Shown here piece after piece: positions 1 to 6,328 of a stretch of 8,071 nucleotides of DNA. The stretch comes from Planctomycetota bacterium (lineage in GTDB: Bacteria > Planctomycetota > MHYJ01 > JACPRB01), in the NCBI GenBank assembly GCA_016200125.1, contig JACQFK010000327.1:1-8071 (forward strand), read 5' to 3'. Position 1 is the first letter of the stretch. Each line of letters starts with the position of its first letter. The notes below the pieces were generated by a model. The model was not told where the DNA came from and ran no database searches. It saw only the letters and a list, made by a program, of their open reading frames with translations. The translations under genes and the position numbers were made by a program.

Positions 1-1
1 A

Positions 2-688
2 CAAATTGGCTATGGAGGCGGAATTTATGACGCCTTTGTTGCACAGATTTCAGCAGATGGAGCTTCACTTCCTTGGTCCACCTACCTCGGAGGAACAGAA
101 CGGGATAGTGCGAATTGCCTCGCTTTGGATCCCTCGGGGAACATCATTGTCGGGGGATTCACTCAATCTCCCAACTTCACGACAACAAGTGATGCTCAAA
201 GCACGACGTACAGCGGAGGATATGACGTCTTTGTCGTCCGATACGGGAATTCGGGACCGGCTGCGCCTACTGGCTTGAGCGCGACTCCGGGCGACGGACA
301 AGCGACTCTCTCTTGGAATTCCTCAGGAGGGGCAACTTCCTATGTGCTCTATCGCGCCACCACTCCCGGACTGACCAAGGCAAACTACGGAAGTCTTCCA
401 GGAGGCGCGCGAGTCCCGGGCGTAACCAGTCCACAGTTGGATGGTGGGTTGGTGAACGGAACGACATACTACTATATCGTCACCGCAGTGAATTTGATCG
501 GAGAAGGCCCGGAGTCTGCGGAGGTTTTCACTACTCCCGCTGTGCCCATTTCGGTCCGTGGCGGAGCCGGAGGTGGCGGCGGTTGCGGCCTGACAGGTAT
601 TGAGGTGCTCCTGATGCTCATCGTGTTTCGCCGGTGCACCTCCGCGCCCTCGCGCCCCGCTTGTTCAAGAAGCACCGCGGAAACCTGA
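2..688 (+). CDS. SBBP-repeat / fibronectin type III surface protein with C-terminal Gly-Cys sorting signal (5' partial)
   Basis: This is the C-terminal 228 residues of a larger secreted protein; the frame is open through the left edge. Residues about 1-80 match the SBBP beta-propeller repeat pattern: a G-x-x-DAFV strand, STYLGGTERD, LDPSGNIIVGGFTQS, then a second YDVFVVRYG. Residues about 82-175 form a fibronectin type III domain (PAAPTGLSATPGDGQATLSW, later NGTTYYYIVTAVN). The end is a Gly-rich linker, Cys195 in GGCGLTGIE, a short hydrophobic helix and FRR. This has the layout of the MYXO-CTERM / Synergist-CTERM class of tripartite sorting signals, in which a Cys precedes the membrane helix and basic residues end the protein. 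I infer export and surface anchoring. Oddly, 17 residues (from CTSAPSRP) follow the basic pair where such proteins normally stop, and base composition changes at the same point. The domains are secure; the exact CTERM family is not. Confidence 0.85.
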   Translation, partial: QIGYGGGIYDAFVAQISADGASLPWSTYLGGTERDSANCLALDPSGNIIVGGFTQSPNFTTTSDAQSTTYSGGYDVFVVRYGNSGPAAPTGLSATPGDGQATLSWNSSGGATSYVLYRATTPGLTKANYGSLPGGARVPGVTSPQLDGGLVNGTTYYYIVTAVNLIGEGPESAEVFTTPAVPISVRGGAGGGGGCGLTGIEVLLMLIVFRRCTSAPSRPACSRSTAET

Positions 689-747
689 GGGAGGCGCTGG
701 GGGAGCTCTACGACCGCTTCGCGGAGAGGACTAGCGACCCAGCTTGA
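634..747 (+). pseudogene. Possible 3' remnant of an unidentified gene in a different frame from the preceding CDS
   Basis: After an in-frame stop at 601-603, this frame stays open to a TGA at 745-747. From GTG 634 it reads VHLRALAPRLFKK, then HRGNLREALGELYDRFAER, ending TSDPA. The segment has strongly GC-ending codons and an amphipathic-helix look, unlike the out-of-frame tail of the upstream CDS that it overlaps (635-688). No Shine-Dalgarno sequence precedes the GTG. It also overlaps the last codons of the convergent TonB-like gene by 17 bases. It may be the end of a gene whose front was lost in a rearrangement that brought in the SBBP/FN3 gene. It could equally be a chance open frame in GC-rich DNA. 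I do not recognise the family. Confidence 0.3.
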
Positions 748-1505
748 AGGTGAAGCGGATCCGCTTCGTGGTGGTGTCGGAGCGGCCGTCGTCCTCGGAA
801 GCGCGATACTTCCAGTGGGTGACGGTCTTCTCGACCGCCTCGTCGAGCGGCGAGAAGCCGGAGCTCTCGAGGATGCGGCGCAGGGCGCAGCTGCAGTCGG
901 CGGCGATGGCGAGCTCGACCAGCACCGAGCCCTCGATGTTGCGGCGGCGCGCCTCGCTGGGGTAGGCCGGCGCGGGCGTGTAGACGCCGGTGGCGTCGCC
1001 GTCGCCCGAACCCTCGCCGGCTCCGGTGCCGTCGCTGTTGCCGCCGCCCGATCCGCCGAGGCCGTTGCCGCCGTTCGATCCTTCCTCGCCGTTCCCCGGG
1101 CTCGACTCGGCCGGGAGCTTCGTCGCGCGACCGTCGGCGGCGCCGGGGCGCGACTGGAGCGGATCGGCGAGAGAGGCCGCGGGAAGCGCGGGGGCGGGCT
1201 CGGAGGTGCCGACCGAGAAGACGTCGAAGGGAACCTGGGGGACCGGCAGCTCTTCCGCGATCGGATCGAGCGTCGTGTCCACGGAGGTCAGCCGTCCGAA
1301 CTGCTCGGTGTCGGGAAGAACGGTGCCGCTCAGGACCTGCTCGTCGCCGCTGCGGATCGGATCCGCCCGACCCCGAGTGGCCGCTGCCGCCGCTGACGTG
1401 GACGGTGAAGACCGAAAGGCCGGCCACCAGCGCCACCCCGCCGTGCAGCAGCAGGGAGAGCGCCCAGCCGTTCAGTCGCGTCAGGAACAGTTTGAAGGCA
1501 ACCAT
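731..1505 (-). pseudogene. TonB-like energy transducer with TonB C-terminal domain, interrupted by a +1 frameshift
   Basis: The start ATG at 1503-1505 opens with MVAFKLFLTRLNGWALSLLLH, a membrane helix followed by a periplasmic segment. Ser17 and His21 (S-LLL-H) match the SxxxH signature of the TonB helix (Ser16/His20 in E. coli TonB), which contacts ExbB/ExbD. A linker rich in Gly, Ser and acidic residues replaces the usual Pro-rich spacer. The last ~85 residues are a TonB C-terminal domain: YTPAPAYPSEARRRNIEGSVLVEL, then ESSGFSPLDEAVEKTV, HWKYRA and RIRFTFKLGR. An unusual DCSC lies in the second strand. The anchor and the TonB domain are in different frames. The span of 775 bases is one more than a multiple of three, so one extra base near 1361-1395 would explain it; removing it gives about 257 residues. 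It is either a sequencing or assembly error in a C-rich run or a real disruption. The gene is transcribed divergently from the toroid protein. No clear Shine-Dalgarno sequence precedes the ATG. Confidence 0.8.
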
Positions 1506-1623
1506 GAGACGTCGATGTCTTGCAAGTCCTCTGCCAGAGGGGGACGATGATAGGCCATATATCCCGTTGATTGCCAGCAATTTAACTGCCAGCCCTGGTC
1601 CAAGTCCCTCGGGTTGATACCCG

Positions 1624-1629
1624 ATTATA
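1624..1629 (-). promoter_or_regulatory. Candidate -10 element for the TonB-like gene
   Basis: On the minus strand this reads TATAAT, a perfect sigma-70 -10 hexamer. A weak -35 (TTGTAT, at 1649-1654) lies 19 bases upstream, a long spacer. Transcription would begin near 1617 and give an untranslated leader of about 110 bases. The divergent gap at 1506-1741 is clearly AT-richer than the coding DNA around it, which fits a control region. No equally good pair was found for the rightward gene. Confidence 0.35.
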
Positions 1630-1699
1630 CTTGGCCTGCTCAATCTTTATACAAGCTGAGCTTCGGCCTGAACCTTTCGCGACTCCCCACGTTTATGGC

Positions 1700-1711
1700 T
1701 CCGGATCCGGA
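1700..1711. promoter_or_regulatory. Perfect 12-bp palindrome upstream of the toroid-protein gene
   Basis: TCCGGATCCGGA is a perfect self-complementary 12-mer, 30 bases before the start codon at 1742. Its position in the leader or promoter of the rightward gene would suit a dimeric repressor or a short stem. A palindrome of this length can arise by chance in GC-rich DNA, so the functional claim is weak. Another palindrome, AAGCTGAGCTT (1653-1663), lies about 40 bases upstream. Confidence 0.2.
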
Positions 1712-1727
1712 ACGTGATCTCAGTTTA

Positions 1728-1735
1728 GGAAGGGG
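1728..1735 (+). promoter_or_regulatory. Ribosome binding site for the gene at 1742
   Basis: GGAAGGGG lies six bases before the ATG at 1742. It is purine-rich and partly complementary to the 16S rRNA 3' end, and it supports this ATG as the start, because no other in-frame start codon is better placed. Confidence 0.55.
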
Positions 1736-1741
1736 CGAGCG

Positions 1742-3400
1742 ATGTTGGAAGAAGAAAGAGACCCGGGGCGCGACGAGCAGCCGGTCGTGGTTTCCCAGTC
1801 CTACGGCGTGCTGAGCAATGCGCCGTGGTGGCTCGTGTCGGCGGGCATCCACGCGGTGATCCTGCTGGGCGCGACGCTGGTCGCGATGGAGCGTCTCTAT
1901 GCGGTCGATCCCGGGGATCTGACGGTGGTGGTGCATCAGCCGCCGACAGCGCTCTTCACGGAGATCCTGAAGACTCCCGAGAACTACGCGCCGGGGGCCC
2001 CCATCAAGGACGACGTGACCGCCAACGTGAACAATGACCGGCTCTTCTACGATCCCACCGCCAAGCCCTCGGACCATGCCGAGAGCGACGACGGCGAGGA
2101 CTTCCACAAGCGGAAGGGGGAAGGGGAGCAGTTCATCGGCTACATCCCCGGCGGCGGGACGAGCCACGTCGGCCGGCAGCCGGGGCTGAACCCGGGCACC
2201 CACGAGTCGCTCGGCGTCGGCGGCGGCGCGGGCAGCAGCGGGCGATACGGCGGCCGCTTCGGCGGGCGCGCGAACCTGCGGCCGCAGGGGAAGGGCGGCG
2301 GGTCGCCGGCCACCGAGGACGCGGTCCGCGCCGCGCTCAAGTGGCTCGCGCATCACCAGGGGCCTGACGGCGGCTGGGGCGCCGACTCGTTCGGGAACCA
2401 GTGCATGGGCGGCCGCTGCGGCGGCGGGGGCGATCCGCTCTACGACACGGGTGTCACGGGGCTGTCCGTGCTCGCCTTCCTGGGAGCGGGCTACATCCCG
2501 ATGTCCAAGGATGAGTTCCCCGATCCCATCGATCCCAAGCGCACGCTCAAGTTCGGCGAGACGGTGAAGCGCGGCATCCAGTGGCTGATCCAGCACCAGG
2601 ACCCCGAGGGCTGCATCGGCGAGCGGGGCCCGAAGCACCTCTACAACCACTCCGTCGCGGCGCTCGCGCTCTCCGAGGCCTACGGCATGACCGCCACGCA
2701 GGCGGTGCGCGACCCGGCGCAGAAGGCGATCGACTTCCTGATCGCGGCCCAGAATCCGGGCAAGGGCTGGCGCTACTCGTCGCGCAGCGGCGACAACGAT
2801 ACCTCGGTCACCGGCTGGGCGGTCATGGCGCTCAAGTCGGCGGAGCTCTCGGAGCTCTCCTTCCCGAAGTCGGCCTATGAAGGCGCGCTCAACTGGTTCA
2901 ACGAGGCGACCGAGCAGAACGGCTACTACCAGGTGGGTTACAACGCCCGTTCGACCGGCAAGGTCTACGTCCCCGGAAAGAACGAGCAGTTCGACCATCA
3001 TCCGTCGATGTCGGCGGTGGCGGTGATGTCGCGCATCTTCATCCAGAAGAACCGGCGCGAGCCGGCGCTCCAGGCCGTGGGGCAGCTGGTTTCCGACCTG
3101 CCGGAGTGGAAGCAGAACAAGGTCGACTTCTACTACTGGTACTACGCCTCCCTCGCGCTCTTCCAGTACGACGGGCCCGACGGCCCGGTCTGGCTGAAGT
3201 GGAACGAGCCGATGAAGAACACGATCGTGCCGCACCAGAAGGGCCGGGCGGACGGCTGCCGCAGCGGCTCCTGGGATCCCGATCAGGACCGCTGGGGCTT
3301 CGAGGGCGGCCGCGTCTACGCCGCGGCGATCAACGCGCTGACGCTCGAGGTCTACTACCGCTACGCCAACGTGTTCGGCGGCGGCGGGGCCAAGAAGTAA
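1742..3400 (+). CDS. Membrane-anchored squalene-cyclase-like (prenyltransferase/squalene oxidase repeat) toroid protein with TonB-type helix
   Basis: This 552-residue protein has a short cytoplasmic N-terminus, one membrane helix (about 29-50) and a periplasmic remainder. The helix carries Ser33 and His37 in LVSAGIH, the SxxxH spacing of the TonB anchor. Residues about 55-135 are a probably flexible acidic/charged segment, and 136-188 a Gly-rich linker. From about 192 the protein has the repeated helical hairpins of the squalene-cyclase/prenyltransferase alpha-alpha toroid: AALKWLAHHQGPDGGWG (198-213), RGIQWLIQHQDPEGCIG (277-293), AIDFLIAAQNPGKGWRY (329-345), GALNWFNEATEQNGYYQ (381-397), and a last one ending AAAINALTLEVYYRY. 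The cyclase DxDD acid motif is degenerate (DNDTS, 351-355), so terpene cyclisation is unlikely. I infer a structural or binding role in the envelope, perhaps driven by an ExbB/ExbD-type motor. It is divergent from the TonB-like gene and ends in a strong terminator. The fold assignment is firm; the job is unknown. Confidence 0.85.
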   Translation: MLEEERDPGRDEQPVVVSQSYGVLSNAPWWLVSAGIHAVILLGATLVAMERLYAVDPGDLTVVVHQPPTALFTEILKTPENYAPGAPIKDDVTANVNNDRLFYDPTAKPSDHAESDDGEDFHKRKGEGEQFIGYIPGGGTSHVGRQPGLNPGTHESLGVGGGAGSSGRYGGRFGGRANLRPQGKGGGSPATEDAVRAALKWLAHHQGPDGGWGADSFGNQCMGGRCGGGGDPLYDTGVTGLSVLAFLGAGYIPMSKDEFPDPIDPKRTLKFGETVKRGIQWLIQHQDPEGCIGERGPKHLYNHSVAALALSEAYGMTATQAVRDPAQKAIDFLIAAQNPGKGWRYSSRSGDNDTSVTGWAVMALKSAELSELSFPKSAYEGALNWFNEATEQNGYYQVGYNARSTGKVYVPGKNEQFDHHPSMSAVAVMSRIFIQKNRREPALQAVGQLVSDLPEWKQNKVDFYYWYYASLALFQYDGPDGPVWLKWNEPMKNTIVPHQKGRADGCRSGSWDPDQDRWGFEGGRVYAAAINALTLEVYYRYANVFGGGGAKK

Positions 3401-3416
3401 AGCGGACCGTCCACCC

Positions 3417-3460
3417 GCGGCGCGCTCCGGTCGGAAGTCCGGGGCGCGCCGCTTCTTTTT
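3417..3460 (+). terminator. Strong intrinsic terminator
   Basis: A 14-base arm (3417-3430) pairs with 3439-3452 with a single T-G wobble. The loop is 8 bases (TCGGAAGT) and the stem is followed at once by TTCTTTTT (3453-3460). It begins 16 bases after the stop of the toroid-protein gene. Its U-tract ends only 19 bases before the next start codon, so it should separate the two genes' transcription. Confidence 0.9.
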
Positions 3461-3464
3461 CTGG

Positions 3465-3470
3465 TAGCCT
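3465..3470 (+). promoter_or_regulatory. Speculative -10 element for a near-leaderless transcript of the gene at 3480
   Basis: TAGCCT sits nine bases before the ATG at 3480, just past the terminator U-tract. Transcription from it would begin at or almost at the ATG. It matches TATAAT only at T1, A2 and T6, and no -35 is visible. The main argument is position: the gene has no Shine-Dalgarno sequence and almost no room for an ordinary promoter downstream of the terminator. Confidence 0.2.
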
Positions 3471-3479
3471 GACGGATCC

Positions 3480-6293
3480 ATGAGCGACGCTTCTCTCCGA
3501 CGCCAGGCCCTGGCCGCCGCGGTCGCGGGCGCCGGCAGCCTGGCGGTCGAACTCGTCTGGATGCGCATCCTCTCGCTCACCTTCGGGAGCGCGAGCATCG
3601 CGGCGGGCTCGGTCGTGGCGGCGCTGATGCTGGGCATGGCGCTGGGCAGCGCGGGCGCCGCGCGGCGGCCCTCGACCCGGCTCGACGCCGTGCTCTTCGT
3701 CCTCGCCGCCGTCGCGGCCCTGAGCGCGCCGCTGCTGCGCGGGCTCGGCTCGCTGGGCGGCTTCTCCGTCGTCGCCGCGTCGCTCTTCATGATCGCGGCC
3801 ACGATCCCGATGGGGATGATCGTCCCCCTGCTCGTCGCCCGCAGCGGCGGGGACGGCCTGCGCGCCGCCGGCCTGCTCTACGCCGTCAACACCCTCGGCT
3901 CGGCCGTCGCGGTGCTGCTGACCGGCTTCATCCTGCTGCCGGCAATCGGAAACCGCGCCACGCTCTGGGCCGCCGCGGCGCTGCTGGCGATTCTTGGCGC
4001 CTGCCTCCGGAAGGGCGCTCCGGCCGCGGAAGCGCCGGCGGACAGCGCCGCCGGACCGCTCCCGGTCCGGGCGAAATTCGTGCTCCTGCTCTACGTCGTC
4101 TCGGCCTTCGCCGCGATGATGAGCGAGATCGGCTGGATCCGCTCGCTCGTGCTCTCGATCGGCTCGTCGACCTACGCCTACACGATCGTGCTCGCCGTCT
4201 ACATCGCGGGCCTGGGGATCGGGAGCGCGCTCATGGCCCGCCGGCTGTCGACGCGCGAGGCGGGCGCCGGGACCTTCGGGACGCTTCAGTTCCTCATCGC
4301 GCTGTCCTGTCTCGGCTCGGTGTTTCTGCTCGGCCGTCTCCCGGGCTTCTTCGGGAGGGTGTTTCACGACCGGGTGACCTCGCTCGCCTCGTTCAGCGGA
4401 GCCGCGCTCGCCGCCTCGTCGGTCGCCCTCCTCCTGCCGGCGATGCTCGTGGGCGGCTGCTTTCCCGCCGCCATCCGGTGGATCGGCAGCGGCCTCGGGG
4501 CCGCGCGGGCCTCGGGCTGGCTCCTGGCGGCCGCCACCGCCGGCTCCATGGCCGGAGCGCTCGTCGGATCCTTCGTGGCGATCCCGGAGGTCGGCGTCGA
4601 GTACACGCTGAAGTACGCGATCGCGCTACACGCGCTCGCCGGATCGATGCTGCTCTGCTACCTGGGCCCCCGGCGCCGCGTGTGGCCTTCCCTCGCCGCC
4701 CTCGCCCTGATCGCCGCCCTGTACTTCGAGCCGCGCTGGGACGTCCGATCCATCCAGAGCGGGCCCTACATCTATGGAGACGCCGGCTCCGGGAAGGAGG
4801 ATCCCCGCAAGGTCCTCTTCGCGCGGGAGGATTCGGTCGCGTCGGTCGCGGTGTTCGAGCTGCCCGACGGCAACCGCGTCCTCCGGATCGACGGCAAGAC
4901 CGACGCGTCGCTGAGCCAGGTCGACCTCGTCACGCAGCTCCTCACGGCCCACATCCCGCTGGCGTCGCAGGGGAAGCCCGACCGCATCGCGCTGGTCGGC
5001 CTCGGTTCCGGGATGACGCTCGCCTCCTGCCTCAAGTACGAGCCGCGGGAGGTCCACTGCATCGAGATCTCCCCCGCGGTGGTCGCCGCCTCGCGGTTCT
5101 TCAACGAGGAGACGGGCAACCCCCTCGCGGACCAGCGGGTCACGCTGCACGTGGCCGATGCGCGGAGGGTGTTCCGGTCGATCGAGGGGAAATTCGACGT
5201 GATCCTGAACGAGCCCTCGAACCTCTGGATCGCCGGGATGGCCGGCCTGTTCACCGAGGAGTTCTACCGCACCTGCGATGCCCACCTGGCGGAGCGCGGC
5301 CTGATGGGCCAGTGGCTCCACGCCTACGGCGTGACCGACGAGACCTTCCGGGACGCCGTCGCGACCTTCCAGAAGGTCTTCCCCCACGTCACCGTGTGGG
5401 AGATGTGGGTCTCGGGCGACTACCTGTTCGTCGGCTCGAAGACGCCCTATCAGATCGACGCGGCGGTCCTGGAGAAGCGGCTGGGCGAGACGAAGATCGC
5501 GGACGACCTGCGGCGGATCGACGTGTCGACGGTCGGCGGCCTGCTCGGCGACCTGGTGGCGACTTCGGAGGACCTGAAGGACATCGCGGGGGCGCGGATC
5601 CAGACGGACGACGGGCTGCATCTCGAGTTCCTCGCGCCGCTCGGCTTCTACGGCCGCAAGCGCATGCCGGCGCTGAGCTATCTGCCGCCGGTGAACGCCG
5701 CGACGGTCGGACGCATGGTGAAGGGCGCCCCGGTCGACTGGGTCGTGTCCCGCCAGTTCCTGCGCTTCGGGATCCTGGCCGTGCTCGAGGGCAAGCCGCT
5801 GGCGGAGCGGATGGACCTGTTCCGCCAGGCGGTCGAGAACCATCCCGACGACCGCCAGGCCCGGCTCATGCTCGAGGACCAGGTGGACCAGGCGCTGAGG
5901 AAGTCCCAATGGGAGCTGGTCCCGCCCGAGTCGCGCCGCTACGCCGAGGCGCGGCTTCGGCGGATCGGCGTGCTCAAGACCCAGTCGACGGCGCCGGGCC
6001 TGCTGATCGAGGAGTACCGCAAGGCGCTCGCGGCGTCGCCGAACAGCGTCGACGCGCTCACGGGGCTGGCCGAGGCGCTGCTCGCGGCGGGCGCGGTGGA
6101 CGAGGCCGACGAGATGAGCGCCCGCGCGGTGGGCAAGCGCCCCAACGCGGCCCGCACCCGCCTGATCCGCGGCAAGGTCTACGCCGCGCAGAAGAAGTTC
6201 GACGACGCGCTCAGCGAATGGACCGCGGCCGTGCGCCTGGAGCCGCTGAGCGTGTACGGGAAGGAGGCGGAGAAACTGATCAAGGGGAAGTGA
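3480..6293 (+). CDS. Fused MFS-like membrane domain / spermidine-synthase-like methyltransferase-fold protein with C-terminal TPRs
   Basis: This is a 937-residue inner-membrane protein. Residues 1-420 hold about 12 membrane helices made of two related halves: ELVWMRILSLTFGS near the start and SEIGWIRSLVLSIGSS near 215 are copies of the same signature, each followed by a Gly-rich second helix. Residues about 425-725 form a spermidine-synthase-like Rossmann domain: GLGSG (507-511), the cofactor-acid motif IEIS (528-531), NEPSNLW (577-583) and TDDG followed by LEF (709-717). NEPSN stands where true aminopropyltransferases have their catalytic Asp motif (D-S/T-x-DP), so classic spermidine synthesis is doubtful. 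Residues about 770-937 are helical and include TPRs (YRKALAASPNSVDALTGLAEALL and following). The substrate is unknown; the family is usually annotated 'fused MFS/spermidine synthase'. The ATG at 3480 fits the family N-terminus. It has no good Shine-Dalgarno sequence, and an intrinsic terminator lies just upstream. Confidence 0.9.
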   Translation: MSDASLRRQALAAAVAGAGSLAVELVWMRILSLTFGSASIAAGSVVAALMLGMALGSAGAARRPSTRLDAVLFVLAAVAALSAPLLRGLGSLGGFSVVAASLFMIAATIPMGMIVPLLVARSGGDGLRAAGLLYAVNTLGSAVAVLLTGFILLPAIGNRATLWAAAALLAILGACLRKGAPAAEAPADSAAGPLPVRAKFVLLLYVVSAFAAMMSEIGWIRSLVLSIGSSTYAYTIVLAVYIAGLGIGSALMARRLSTREAGAGTFGTLQFLIALSCLGSVFLLGRLPGFFGRVFHDRVTSLASFSGAALAASSVALLLPAMLVGGCFPAAIRWIGSGLGAARASGWLLAAATAGSMAGALVGSFVAIPEVGVEYTLKYAIALHALAGSMLLCYLGPRRRVWPSLAALALIAALYFEPRWDVRSIQSGPYIYGDAGSGKEDPRKVLFAREDSVASVAVFELPDGNRVLRIDGKTDASLSQVDLVTQLLTAHIPLASQGKPDRIALVGLGSGMTLASCLKYEPREVHCIEISPAVVAASRFFNEETGNPLADQRVTLHVADARRVFRSIEGKFDVILNEPSNLWIAGMAGLFTEEFYRTCDAHLAERGLMGQWLHAYGVTDETFRDAVATFQKVFPHVTVWEMWVSGDYLFVGSKTPYQIDAAVLEKRLGETKIADDLRRIDVSTVGGLLGDLVATSEDLKDIAGARIQTDDGLHLEFLAPLGFYGRKRMPALSYLPPVNAATVGRMVKGAPVDWVVSRQFLRFGILAVLEGKPLAERMDLFRQAVENHPDDRQARLMLEDQVDQALRKSQWELVPPESRRYAEARLRRIGVLKTQSTAPGLLIEEYRKALAASPNSVDALTGLAEALLAAGAVDEADEMSARAVGKRPNAARTRLIRGKVYAAQKKFDDALSEWTAAVRLEPLSVYGKEAEKLIKGK

Positions 6294-6328
6294 CGAAAAC
6301 CGAAAGCAGAAAATCGAAAACCGAATGA
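6294..6328 (+). repeat. Heptanucleotide tandem repeat, left copy (inverted partner at 6732-6754)
   Basis: Five consecutive 7-base units of the pattern CGAAAAY (CGAAAAC, CGAAAGC, AGAAAAT, CGAAAAC, CGAATGA) begin directly after the TGA of the preceding gene. The 11-mer CGAAAACCGAA occurs twice, 21 bases apart. The last unit contains the ATG of the next gene. Bases 6301-6323 are the reverse complement of 6732-6754 with one mismatch in 23. Confidence 0.85.

Noticed and set aside
708..1643. Treating the full 311-codon minus-strand frame as one protein
   Set aside because: Only its anchor region (from the ATG at 1503-1505) is protein-like. After about 1390 it becomes Arg-rich and nonsensical, while another frame gives a clear TonB domain, so a frameshift is the better explanation.
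1614..1814. A small plus-strand frame of 66 codons in the divergent gap
   Set aside because: It starts in the control region, overlaps the start of the toroid gene in another frame, has no Shine-Dalgarno sequence and shows no recognisable pattern.
1640..3802. A 720-codon open frame on the minus strand
   Set aside because: It is antisense to the well-supported toroid-protein gene and runs on through the terminator into the next gene. Its translation is Arg/Ala/Gly-rich with no domain pattern, as expected for the shadow of a GC-rich gene.
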